A DNA stretch of 64,000 nt from Cytobacillus sp. NCCP-133 (GTDB lineage: Bacteria; Bacillota; Bacilli; Bacillales; Cytobacillaceae). The notes beneath the pieces are model-generated. The model was not told the DNA's origin, did no database searches, and saw only the letters and a program-made list of their open reading frames with translations. Each line of letters opens with the position of its first letter. Position 1 is the first letter of the stretch. A program made the position numbers and the translations under genes. The stretch covers positions 1 through 64,000 of the forward strand of contig NZ_BRVM01000008.1 in assembly GCF_026011715.1 (NCBI RefSeq). The letters run 5' to 3'. Shown one piece after another: positions 54,310 to 62,579 of the stretch.

Positions 54310-54430
54310 CACTTTTCGCCGAGATGTTAGAAAATTCGCTGATAAAACTGTAAACTTCGCCGATAACTTCTTGTTTTCGCCGATAAATCAAATATTTCGC
54401 TGATATATTTATATTTTAGCTGATAAATTC
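54310..54430. repeat. Block of 20-21-bp periodic repeats, TTCGCCGATAA variant (copy 3)
   Basis: About five units of TTCGC(C/T)GATAA with variable tails. It is a diverged variant of the TTCGCTA family and lies right at the breakpoint of the quinone oxidoreductase remnant. Confidence 0.75.
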
Positions 54431-54544
54431 AACTTGACTTCCATAAATTAAAAAATCTATCAATCGGGTTTGCATGAACTCCACCTGCCAGTACAACTGT
54501 TTACTCCGAAAATTCTTATTTTACTATTTGTTTCTAAAAATGAC

Positions 54545-54672
54545 TTGTTCGCTAAATTTAAGAGTTTATTCGCTGGTTTTCCAAGTTTGTTCGCTAGTTT
54601 GAGAGATTTGTTCGCTGAATTTCTATATTTATTCGTTAGTTTAAGCAGTTTATTCGCTAAGTTCACAAATTC
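54545..54672. repeat. Block of 21-bp periodic TTCGCTA repeats (copy 4)
   Basis: Six units (TTCGCTAAATTT, TTCGCTGGTTTT, TTCGCTAGTTTG, TTCGCTGAATTT, TTCGTTAGTTTA, TTCGCTAAGTTC) at 20-22-bp spacing, ending GTTCACAAATTCCCC. On the minus strand it would read as LANKLLK-like seven-residue repeats, but it is not a gene. Confidence 0.88.
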
Positions 54673-54739
54673 CCCTTTTAATTGCAAGAAAAAAAGCCCT
54701 ATTCCAGGGCTTCACAACTTTCTATGAATCTGCATTTAT

Positions 54740-56029
54740 TTAACCTTTAAGAGCCATCTCACTCCTTTTCTTCAACTCGTGTTCTTCTTTTATTAACGAA
54801 GCTCCCAGCAGACCGACTATTGAAAAAACAACCGGGATGATAAATCCATACTGGTATCCGGATTGGAAGGTGTCCAGTACTTTTCCAAAAGTGAATGGAA
54901 GCAAGACTGCACTGAGAAATCCGCCAGTGTTGGCGAATCCCGAAACGACGCCAACGTCTTTTATATCAAAAGATTGACGGACTACGGCAAAAGTCAGCGC
55001 ACTGGCCCCATTTCCATAGCCTATGATTAGGAAGAGTACAATCAGAAGCACGTAAGGCGGTTTGCCTTGAAAGACAAGAAAAGTGGCCCATCCCAAAAAC
55101 ACAATAATGTGTGCGAAAAGATACGGACGCTTAATGACGCCAAGCCGGCCGGAAATGAAACTCATTAGCGGTGCACCGACAATTGCTCCTAGCAGACCGA
55201 TCATGATGAGCTGGCTTGATTCCGACCTGGTCAATCCATAAATATCCATCCCATAGGGAACAGCCCAAGAGCCAATGAACCCAACATAAGTACCAACAAC
55301 GCCAAAATGGCAGAAGAACGTAGCCCATGCCTGGCGGTCAGAAAAGACACGCTTGATGATCTTTCCCGTTTTTTCTTTCGGCTGCTTTTTTTCTTTTGAA
55401 TTCCTTGGAGCTATTCCCATTCTTCCAGGCTGCCAAATTAATATGAAGTATAACAAGATGGCAAGAACCGTTAGAATAACACCGACTGCAAAAAATGGAA
55501 CACGCCATCCCCACAGCGAAATCCAAATGGAAAAAGGTACGGTCGCCAGCAAAAAGCCAAAGCTGCCGGACATACCTGCAAATCCAAGCAATTTTACAAA
55601 TTCATTTACCTTAAACCATCGCCCTAAAATAATTACCACATTTATCCAGATGGTTGCGTCCCCAAAACCAACCAGCATTCTGGCTGCAAACATGATATAT
55701 TCATTTCCTGCAAAACTGTAAAGAAGCGTTCCGGCTCCATTTAATAGAGTGCCGGCGATAAGGAATACATTCGGTCCGAACCGATCGGACAAGATTCCAA
55801 TTGGAACTTGAAGGCTGGCATAGGCAAAAAACTGAATGCTTGTCAGAAGACCGATTGCCGAAGCAGTCACGCCAAATTCCTTCATTAATTCGTCTGTGAT
55901 TAAACCAGGAGCCGTCCTTTGGCTTACAATTAAAAAATATGTAAATAAAACTGTTCCAAAAACAAGCCATCTGTATTTGCTATTATATTTCTTCACTGTC
56001 ACCTGCTCCTGTTGTGTAATTGTTACCAA
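54740..56029 (-). CDS. MFS transporter
   Basis: 429 residues, about 12 helices. TYFLIVSQRTAPGLITDELMKEFGVTASAIG in helix 1 and the GILSDRFGPNV loop are MFS motif A-like. Looks like the anion-cation or sugar-acid symporter branch (NarK/GudP-like); substrate unknown. Confidence 0.82.
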   Translation of the reverse strand: MVTITQQEQVTVKKYNSKYRWLVFGTVLFTYFLIVSQRTAPGLITDELMKEFGVTASAIGLLTSIQFFAYASLQVPIGILSDRFGPNVFLIAGTLLNGAGTLLYSFAGNEYIMFAARMLVGFGDATIWINVVIILGRWFKVNEFVKLLGFAGMSGSFGFLLATVPFSIWISLWGWRVPFFAVGVILTVLAILLYFILIWQPGRMGIAPRNSKEKKQPKEKTGKIIKRVFSDRQAWATFFCHFGVVGTYVGFIGSWAVPYGMDIYGLTRSESSQLIMIGLLGAIVGAPLMSFISGRLGVIKRPYLFAHIIVFLGWATFLVFQGKPPYVLLIVLFLIIGYGNGASALTFAVVRQSFDIKDVGVVSGFANTGGFLSAVLLPFTFGKVLDTFQSGYQYGFIIPVVFSIVGLLGASLIKEEHELKKRSEMALKG

Positions 56030-56190
56030 TCATTATACGCTAAAAAAAAGCAATTGTCCTCCACTGCGTTAAATCATTAAAACGAAGTGGAGTGCAACTG
56101 CCTTTAAATTCCTTGGCTCTTTTCTCATAGATTATGGTATTAGGGTTTGAATGCTGTCCATTAAATATTAACAACCTTCGCCAAAAAGCC

Positions 56191-57168
56191 TTATTTTTTT
56201 TCAAACTCTTTCGTACTTCTGACTGTATCAATCGGACGGACATGGCTTTCAATTTGTTCCCGCTTTGATTCGAGGAATGGCGGCAGTGATAATTTTTCAC
56301 CGAGCGTTTCATATGGCTCATCCCCCATAAAACCTGGACCGTCAGTGGCAAATTCAAATAAAATTTGCGGTGCTACTCTTGAGTATAATGAGCCGAAGAA
56401 GAATCGATCCACAAATCCAGATGTTTGGAAACCGAAGCTTCTCAAGTGCTGATCCCAATCTTCAAGAACTGATTGATCCTCTACACGGAAAGCAGCATGA
56501 TGTACGGTGCCATATCCCTGGCGTACCTGCGGCAAAACGGCATTATGCTCAACGACGACGTTTGCACCATTTCCGCCTTCACCTACTTCGAACAAATGGA
56601 AGTCTCCTTCCTGTGCGATTTCTTTAAAGTATAGCACTTTTTCCATCATTTCTTTAAAATAATCAAATTGGGCAATCCTCACGAAAAGAGGCCCCAGGCC
56701 AGTTATCGCATATTCAAGGGGGATGGGTCCTTTTTGCCAAGGGGTACCGGATGCTACCCCTTTGTTATTTTCATCTGAAATCAGTTGGTATTGCTGATCA
56801 TCAAAGTCTGCGAATGACAGTGTCTTTTTGCCAAACTGCTCCTTGATGCCTGTATGTTTGACTTCCAGGCGGTCAAAGCGTTTCACCCAATAATCAAGCG
56901 CGTCGTCCGTCGGTACCCGAAATGAAGTTTTTGAGATTTCGTTTGTTCCATGGGACCCCTTTGAGATTCCAGGAAAATCAAAAAAGGTCATATCTGTGCC
57001 AGGACTTCCTGTATCATCTGCAAAAAACAAGTGGTAGGTTTGAATATCATCCTGGTTAACTGTTTTTTTAACTAATCGCATCCCCAGTACATAAGTGAAA
57101 AACTCATAGTTCTTCTCCGCGCTGCTGGTAATAGCAGTAACATGGTGTATACCTTTTAAATGGTTCAA
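56191..57168 (-). CDS. Ring-cleaving dioxygenase of the VOC superfamily (MhqO/MhqA type)
   Basis: 325 residues with two VOC halves. LKGIHHVTAITSSAEKNYEFFTYVLGMRLVKKTVNQDD is the strong N-terminal signature; the metal ligands are likely His in IHHVT, a second in YGTVHHAAF and a Glu in ILFEFATDGPGF. In Bacillus such enzymes are induced by quinones via MhqR. Single gene here. Confidence 0.93.
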   Translation of the reverse strand: MNHLKGIHHVTAITSSAEKNYEFFTYVLGMRLVKKTVNQDDIQTYHLFFADDTGSPGTDMTFFDFPGISKGSHGTNEISKTSFRVPTDDALDYWVKRFDRLEVKHTGIKEQFGKKTLSFADFDDQQYQLISDENNKGVASGTPWQKGPIPLEYAITGLGPLFVRIAQFDYFKEMMEKVLYFKEIAQEGDFHLFEVGEGGNGANVVVEHNAVLPQVRQGYGTVHHAAFRVEDQSVLEDWDQHLRSFGFQTSGFVDRFFFGSLYSRVAPQILFEFATDGPGFMGDEPYETLGEKLSLPPFLESKREQIESHVRPIDTVRSTKEFEKK

Positions 57169-57261
57169 GTAAATCCTCCCTTTGCTGTATTCTATTTATC
57201 TTAAAATAAAATATCTTTAATTCGAGATAATTTCACTTTAACATGGCTTTGGTTTAGTGTC

Positions 57262-57505
57262 AATAAAGTGAAACTCAATTAGTGGGGGCTTTTACCCACT
57301 GATAGGTAATTGAAGCCCACAGGACGAGGAAAGCTGCGGCAGTGATACATCGCACGACCGAAAGCGGCAGCTGGCGTTCTTAGTCTTTGTTCTGCTTTTC
57401 GGGCCTTTACAGGCAGTTTGACTCCCTTCTGACCTCTTCCAAATATTATTAAAACTTGAAAAGGAGGTCTTACTGCCCGGTAGACTGCGAAAGTCACAGC
57501 CGACG
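57262..57505 (-). mobile_element. Degenerate IS200/IS605-like end (possible remnant)
   Basis: On the minus strand the region ends in GTGGGCTTC...GTGGGTAAAAGCCCCCAC (57276-57315), which forms nested hairpins like the right end of IS605-type elements. No TnpB reading frame is left. This region lies in the gap 57169-57512, where no gene can be supported. Weak call. Confidence 0.3.
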
Positions 57506-57512
57506 GAACCCT

Positions 57513-57653
57513 TTAAAAGAATGACTTTATGACATCCTCTTCATGATTGCATTCCTTGCAGACATACTCAATTTCAAGTGCATCTTCCCGTGCGATATGC
57601 TCTGTTTCATTCATGCACACTTCACAATACCTTAGTTCCGTGATCTCTTTCAT
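57513..57653 (-). CDS. Tiny zinc-ribbon protein
   Basis: 46 residues from ATG at 57653, with TAGGAGAG eight bases before; an upstream ATG at 57659 is too close. Two pairs, CEVC and CKEC, about 23 residues apart, make a zinc ribbon. It is preceded by a structured leader and terminator (57710-57955), so it is likely controlled by RNA. Role unknown. Confidence 0.7.
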   Translation of the reverse strand: MKEITELRYCEVCMNETEHIAREDALEIEYVCKECNHEEDVIKSFF

Positions 57654-57709
57654 GTTCATCTCTCCTAAAAATACTGTTTATCTTGGTTTAACCAGAATCG
57701 AGAATTCTA

Positions 57710-57746
57710 AACACAAAAAACCAGCCCCCGCTTGGGAACTGGTTCA
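57710..57746 (-). terminator. Terminator between leader RNA and the zinc-ribbon gene
   Basis: Minus strand: AACCAG-TTCCCAAGCGGGGG-CTGGTTTTTTGTG, six-base stem at 57719-57744 followed by T run. Confidence 0.75.
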
Positions 57747-57955
57747 GTTACACTATGTATAGCCGCCTTTGCCGTAATGTAATATAAGAAAGTTTTAAAC
57801 CACCACTCCTCAAAGTGGGTGTTCGCAGAAACATTCCTGCCTGTCCTCCTTGTCTAATAGACAGAGGCTTGTCATTCCCGTTTCAATGTAAAACTCCCTT
57901 TTACAGATTAAAGGTTAAAACTTTATTATGATTACGAACAATGCAGCTTGTATTA
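57747..57955 (-). ncRNA. Structured RNA with a closed multi-branch junction (candidate riboswitch or 6S-like RNA)
   Basis: On the minus strand AAAGTTTTAACC (57913-57924) pairs with GGTTTAAAACTTT (57789-57801) over 12 pairs with one bulge. Enclosed are three hairpins: TGTAAAA-gggag-TTTTACA, a longer one with GCCT...TGTC-tatta-GACA...AGGC, and CCACT-ttgagg-AGTGG. A promoter TTGAAA-17-TATTAT (57958-57986) lies just upstream and a terminator follows. A single closing helix with three branches looks more like a riboswitch than 6S RNA. I do not recognise the class. Confidence 0.5.
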
Positions 57956-57957
57956 TT

Positions 57958-57986
57958 ATAATAAATGATTTAGGTTATTTTTTCAA
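57958..57986 (-). promoter_or_regulatory. Promoter of the leader RNA
   Basis: Minus strand TTGAAA (57981-57986) and TATTAT (57958-57963) with 17-base spacing. An alternative -10 is TATAAT at 57955-57960. Confidence 0.55.
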
Positions 57987-58040
57987 TAGGAATGCTCGCA
58001 TGGTTTTGTTTATAGAACATATTGATCCATATGGCTATGC

Positions 58041-58332
58041 GTCCTTTTCCTTTGCTCTCTTTCCATTTGCGGCTTCATGAACGCTTCATGGCGTCCTTTT
58101 CTTCTGCTTTCTTTCCATTTGCGGCTTCATGAACGCTTCATGGCGTCCTTTTCCTCTGCTCTCTTTCCATTTGCGGCTTCATGATCGCTTCATGGCGTCC
58201 TTTTCCTCTGCTTTCTTTCCATTTGCGGCTTCATGAACGCTTCATGGCGTCCTTTTCCTTTGCTTTCTTTCCATTTGCGGCTTCATGAACGCTTCATGGC
58301 GTCCTTTTCCTCTGCTCTCTTTCCATTTGCCG
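58041..58332. repeat. 52-bp tandem repeat upstream of the formate dehydrogenase gene
   Basis: The stretch TTCCATTTGCGGCTTCATGA recurs at 58061, 58113, 58165, 58217, 58269 and (partly) 58321, exactly 52 bp apart. The unit includes CTTCATGAACGCTTCATGG, which contains an inverted pair. Copies differ at one to three bases. It lies between the divergent leader RNA promoter and the fdhF start. Confidence 0.93.
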
Positions 58333-58456
58333 TGTCATGGCGATTTTTCCATTTGAAACTTATCGCTCTCCCCGCCCAATACCGGGAAATTGTTATACTT
58401 TTTTCACTTTTAGCAAATACTTTTTTATAAAGTGCTTTTTGAATAGGTGGTGCAAT

Positions 58457-61447
58457 ATGGGCGAGGAAAGAATTCGTTTTTACATTGATGATAACGAGAT
58501 TGAAGCTCGGCCGGGGCAGTCGATTTTTGAGGCGGCACGGGATTTTAATTATTTTTTGCCGGGGATTTGTTCGAGTCAGCCGGATTTGGGAGTCGGAGTG
58601 ATCCAGACTTGTGATACTTGCTATGTAGAAATTAATGGGGAGCTGAAACGGTCCTGTGCCACCCAGGCGGAACCTGGCATGAAGGTAGCTTCCACTTCTG
58701 AGTTAGCAAAGGAAGCGCAGCTCGAAGGCATGTCGCGCATTTTGAAAAATCATGAGCTTTATTGCACGGTTTGCGATAATAATAACGGGAACTGTGTTGT
58801 ACATAATACGGCGGAGCACTTTAAAATTGAGCATCAGAAATATGAGTTTAAGCCGAAGCCGTATCCGCAGGATCATTCGAATCCTTTTTACCGGTATGAA
58901 CCGGATCAGTGCATTTTGTGCGGGCTTTGTGTGGAGGCCTGCCAGGATGTTCAGGTCAGCGAGGTGCTGAGCATCGCCTGGGATCGGGAGCAGCCGCGCG
59001 TGATTTGGGATGATGATGTGCCGATAAATGAATCCTCCTGTGTTTCATGCGGCCACTGTGTGACGGTTTGCCCGTGTAATGCCTTGATGGAAAAATCAAT
59101 GCTCGGCAAAGCGGGTTACCTCACTAATATTCCAAAACCGCTGCTTGAACCGATGATCGATTTAACAAAAGAAGTAGAGCCTGGCTATAAAGAGATTTTT
59201 GCGATATCCAATGTTGAAGCTGCGATGCGGGAAGCACGCATTGAGCGGACAAAAACAGTCTGCACCTACTGCGGTGTCGGCTGCAGCTTCGAAGTCTGGA
59301 CCAAGGACCGTGAAATTTTAAAAATCCAGCCGCAGACTGATGCGCCTGTAAATGGCATCTCCACTTGCGTAAAAGGCAAATTCGGATGGAGCTTTGTGAA
59401 TAGCAAAGAGCGTTTGACAAAGCCTCTCATCCGCGAAGGCGATAAATTTTACGAAGCGACATGGGATGAAGCCCTCTTCCTGATTGCGGAAAAATTTACG
59501 AAGATTAAGGAATACGAAGGCTCGGATGCTCTTGGTTTTATTGCGTCCTCCAAATGTTCCAATGAAGAGAATTATCTATTCCAAAAGCTGGCGCGGGCTG
59601 TATTTAAAACGAACAACATAGATAATTGCTCAAGATACTGCCAGACGCCTGCCTCCATGGGGCTAATCCGAACAGTGGGAGTCGGCGGCGACTCCGGAAC
59701 GATGAAGGATATTGCAAGTTCGGATTTAATTATCGTAGTCGGCGCCAATCCGGCAGAGTCCCATCCCGTACTTGCAACTAGAATCAAACGGGCCAGCAAA
59801 TTGTCTAAACAGAAGCTGATTGTCGCAGATCTTCGCAAAAATGATCTGGCAGATCGGGCTGATTTGCACATCCACCCAAAACCTGGCACGGACCTTGTTT
59901 GGCTTTCTGCTGTAACAAAGTATATTGTGGATCAGGGCTGGGAAGACCGCGAGTTCCTGAACAGCCGCGTCAACCATGTGGATGAATATATCAAGTCACT
60001 TGAAAAATTCACACTTGAGTATGCAGAAGAAGTTACCGGTATTTCAAAGATTACTTTAATGACAATTGCAACCATGATTCATGAAGCCAAAGGCACTTGT
60101 ATTTTATGGGCAATGGGGGTCACCCAGCATTTGGGCGGGACAGACACCAGCACAGCGATTGCCAACCTTCTCTTAATAACAGGCAATTTTGGAAAACCTG
60201 CCTCAGGAGCCTACCCATTGCGCGGCCACAATAATGTTCAAGGTGCCAGTGATTTTGGGACAATGCCGACATGGCTTCCAGGATACCAGCCGATTGAAAA
60301 TGATGAAATCCGCACCCGGTTTGAAGAAGCCTGGGGAACGGAACTGCCTAAAAAGCCGGGTCTTAACAACCACCAGATTGTTGAGGCCATTCAGGCAGGT
60401 AAGGTTAAAGGCATGTATTTGTTTGGTGAAGAAATGGGCTTGGTTGATTCAAACATTAACTATGTTCATGAGGCATTCGAAAAACTGGATTTCTTTGTAG
60501 TGCAGGATATCTTCTTCTCGAAAACGGCACAATTCGCAGATGTCGTTTTACCCGCTGCTCCTAGCCTTGAAAAAGATGGCACCTTTACGAATACAGAGCG
60601 TCGCATCCAAAGATTTTACAAAGTGTTCGAACCGCTTGGAGACAGCAAACCGGATTGGCACATCTTCCAGGATCTCGCCAATAAGCTTGGTGCAAACTGG
60701 AATTATCAGGACCCTGGTGAAATCATGGATGAATGCGCCAGCCTAACACCTATCTTTGCCGGAGTAAGCTACAAGCGTCTTGAAAATTGGGAAAGCCTTG
60801 TATGGCCTGTTGCCGCAGATGGAACAGATACACCGCTGCTTTATCAGGATAAATTCAACTTCCCGGATGGAAAAGCGCGACTAATCACAGTGGATTGGAC
60901 CCCTCCTTTTGAAGCCGGCGGGGAATACGATCTGCATCTTAATAATGGCCGCATCCTGGAGCATTTCCATGAAGGCAATATGACGTATCAATCTGAAGGA
61001 ATTTCATATAAAGTCCCAGAATTATGGCTCGAGGTTTCACCGGAGCTGGCCGAAGAGCGAAATATCCAGACAGGCAGCCTTGTCCGCCTGACCTCCCCTT
61101 ATGGCCATGTGAAGGTCAAAGTATGGGTAACCGATCAGGTAAAAGGCAAGGAACTGTATTTGCCGATGCATACAACCGAAGGGAGGGGAGCGGTCAATAA
61201 GCTGACAAGCAGCTACCATGACAAGATTACCCATACTCCGAACTACAAAGAAATGCAGGTTAAGATGGAAGTACTGGAACGAGACGGCGACTCCCCTCTT
61301 CCGCATCACAATTTCCGATTCGGGAATCCGCAGCCGCATATAGGCGTCGAAACGGAGAAAAAATGGAATCGCGATGATTTTATCTCCATTCCAGAAATGC
61401 TAAAAAAGGAGGGTCTATACGATGGCGAAAGCGATCAAGCAAATTGA
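58457..61447 (+). CDS. fdhF: Formate dehydrogenase alpha subunit (molybdopterin enzyme, Cys form)
   Basis: 996 residues from ATG at 58457 with AGGTGG before it. Order of parts: 2Fe-2S domain (GICSSQPDLG...CDTCYVEINGELKRSC, about 35-75), His/Cys cluster (ELYCTVCDNNNGNC), two 4Fe-4S motifs (CILCGLCVEAC; CVSCGHCVTVCPC), then the catalytic domain starting CTYCGVGCSFE. The Mo ligand is Cys in SRYCQTPASMGL, where some enzymes have selenocysteine. It oxidises formate to CO2, passing electrons to NAD or another carrier. Overlaps the DUF1641 gene by 26 bases, as in yrhE-yrhD. Confidence 0.96.
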   Translation: MGEERIRFYIDDNEIEARPGQSIFEAARDFNYFLPGICSSQPDLGVGVIQTCDTCYVEINGELKRSCATQAEPGMKVASTSELAKEAQLEGMSRILKNHELYCTVCDNNNGNCVVHNTAEHFKIEHQKYEFKPKPYPQDHSNPFYRYEPDQCILCGLCVEACQDVQVSEVLSIAWDREQPRVIWDDDVPINESSCVSCGHCVTVCPCNALMEKSMLGKAGYLTNIPKPLLEPMIDLTKEVEPGYKEIFAISNVEAAMREARIERTKTVCTYCGVGCSFEVWTKDREILKIQPQTDAPVNGISTCVKGKFGWSFVNSKERLTKPLIREGDKFYEATWDEALFLIAEKFTKIKEYEGSDALGFIASSKCSNEENYLFQKLARAVFKTNNIDNCSRYCQTPASMGLIRTVGVGGDSGTMKDIASSDLIIVVGANPAESHPVLATRIKRASKLSKQKLIVADLRKNDLADRADLHIHPKPGTDLVWLSAVTKYIVDQGWEDREFLNSRVNHVDEYIKSLEKFTLEYAEEVTGISKITLMTIATMIHEAKGTCILWAMGVTQHLGGTDTSTAIANLLLITGNFGKPASGAYPLRGHNNVQGASDFGTMPTWLPGYQPIENDEIRTRFEEAWGTELPKKPGLNNHQIVEAIQAGKVKGMYLFGEEMGLVDSNINYVHEAFEKLDFFVVQDIFFSKTAQFADVVLPAAPSLEKDGTFTNTERRIQRFYKVFEPLGDSKPDWHIFQDLANKLGANWNYQDPGEIMDECASLTPIFAGVSYKRLENWESLVWPVAADGTDTPLLYQDKFNFPDGKARLITVDWTPPFEAGGEYDLHLNNGRILEHFHEGNMTYQSEGISYKVPELWLEVSPELAEERNIQTGSLVRLTSPYGHVKVKVWVTDQVKGKELYLPMHTTEGRGAVNKLTSSYHDKITHTPNYKEMQVKMEVLERDGDSPLPHHNFRFGNPQPHIGVETEKKWNRDDFISIPEMLKKEGLYDGESDQAN

Positions 61448-61928
61448 ACTGGTCACCCCTTCCGCCGAGGAGGAAAAGGCTAAAGATATTGCAGCCTTAT
61501 TGGAGCAGCTGGCGGAAAACCGTAAAGCGATATCAAGTGCTATTGATATCCTTACACAACTGCAAAAATCAGGCATTCTCGACATCATCTCAGGCTTTTT
61601 GCATTCGAAAGAAAAAGTGGCCGCCATTGCCATCGATCAGGTTAACCAGCCGAATATGCATAACATCATCCGAAACGGATTCAATACAATTGATTTCCTG
61701 GGCTCACTCGATCCCCAGCAGATGAGTATCATGATGGACGCAGTCACCAGTGGCCTTGATGAGTCTGCAGAAGTAATGCGAAAAAACGAAAAGCGAAGCA
61801 TGTGGGGGCTTATGAAGGCTATGAAAGATCCGGATACCAATTTGGCAATGAATTCAATGCTCGGCTTTCTTAAAGGAATGGGCAAGGAGATGGGCAAAGA
61901 GCATACTCATTATAAAACAGGAGAGTGA
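61422..61928 (+). CDS. DUF1641 protein partner of formate dehydrogenase
   Basis: 168 residues, largely helical and charged, with the DUF1641 core SGILDIISGFLHSKEKVAAIA and GLMKAMKDPDTNLAMNSMLGFLKGMG. AAAAGGAGGG precedes the ATG, inside the end of fdhF. Proteins of this family always accompany this type of FdhF; the role is unknown but probably structural or electron transfer. Confidence 0.9.
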   Translation: MAKAIKQIELVTPSAEEEKAKDIAALLEQLAENRKAISSAIDILTQLQKSGILDIISGFLHSKEKVAAIAIDQVNQPNMHNIIRNGFNTIDFLGSLDPQQMSIMMDAVTSGLDESAEVMRKNEKRSMWGLMKAMKDPDTNLAMNSMLGFLKGMGKEMGKEHTHYKTGE

Positions 61929-62149
61929 ATGCTGGCTTGATTACTCGGACTATTACGATTGAAAACATAGATAGACAGGATGAAGACAAACTAAATCAGG
62001 CTTTAAACGATGTTTGGGGAGTTCGAAAAGTGAAGCTGAATTCCATGAATGGCGAAGCGGTCATTTCATTTGATGAGGATGCAGCTTCCTTCATGGATTT
62101 CGAGCAGGCTGTTAAAGATTGCGGATACCATATTCTTTCATCTGATTAA
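61925..62149 (+). CDS. Small heavy-metal-associated-like protein
   Basis: 74 residues starting with GTG that overlaps the previous stop (GTGA). ITIENIDRQDEDKLNQALNDVWGVRKVKLNSMNGEAVISFDEDAASFMDFEQAVKDCGY in outline has the beta-alpha-beta pattern of HMA domains (shown partly: VRKVKLNSMNGEAVISF) but lacks the CxxC. Position suggests it serves formate dehydrogenase assembly. Confidence 0.7.
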   Translation: MNAGLITRTITIENIDRQDEDKLNQALNDVWGVRKVKLNSMNGEAVISFDEDAASFMDFEQAVKDCGYHILSSD

Positions 62150-62164
62150 TAAGGAGGATTTCAT

Positions 62165-62302
62165 TTGCCAAGAGTTTGTGAAATTTGCGGACGAAGAGAT
62201 GAGTCGGAAGAAGAAGAATACAGTTTTGACATGCTTAATATTTGCCCAGATTGCACAAATGACCGTGTTCATCCTTCAACGCTGGAAAATTTGGAAGGTT
62301 AG
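62165..62302 (+). CDS. Tiny zinc-ribbon protein at end of the formate operon
   Basis: 45 residues from TTG at 62165 with AAGGAGG before it. CEICG and CPDC pairs separated by an acidic EEEEYSFDMLNI segment form a probable zinc ribbon. Last gene of the fdhF operon. Confidence 0.7.
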   Translation: MPRVCEICGRRDESEEEEYSFDMLNICPDCTNDRVHPSTLENLEG

Positions 62303-62330
62303 CTTGGACAGTTGAATAAAGCATAACACC

Positions 62331-62372
62331 TGCCCCTTTCCCCTGCTTTTCGGGAAAGGGGCTTACCTTTTT
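62331..62372 (+). terminator. Terminator of the formate dehydrogenase operon
   Basis: GCCCCTTTCCC-ctgctttt-CGGGAAAGGGGC followed by TTACCTTTTTT. Confidence 0.85.
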
Positions 62373-62439
62373 TACAGAAAGGCTCTATTAACCTTTGGTG
62401 CAGATTTCTACTTTAGTTACTCAAGCTGTCGGAGGCGGC

Positions 62440-62525
62440 TGACGCTCTTTCTCCCTTTGCGCCTGTGGAGTCCCCTTTTGGTTCGCACGCCCGCGGGGTT
62501 TCGCACCTTGCGCTCCAATCGATAG
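62440..62525. repeat. GC-rich intergenic palindromic stretch
   Basis: A GC-rich block reading GGCGGCTGACGCTC...GTTCGCACGCCCGCGGGGTTTCGCACCTTGCGCTCC (in outline). Such GC-rich stretches resemble repeats scattered in Bacillaceae chromosomes, but no second copy is present here, so this is weak. Confidence 0.25.
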
Positions 62526-62579
62526 GTGAAACGATTATCTTTGGACAGGGCGCCCAGTCATAGGCAAGAGCTGCTCAGG

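Noticed and set aside
54460-54687. Open frame on the minus strand with LANKLLK-type seven-residue repeats
   Set aside because: It is the 21-bp intergenic repeat read as codons; there is no ribosome site, and the same repeat elsewhere is not open in a matching frame.
57279-57497. 72-residue open frame on the minus strand
   Set aside because: No ribosome site or family likeness; the span is better explained by hairpins of an element remnant.
58041-58332. Repeat array as a possible CRISPR
   Set aside because: Units are directly joined with no unique spacers and no cas genes are present.
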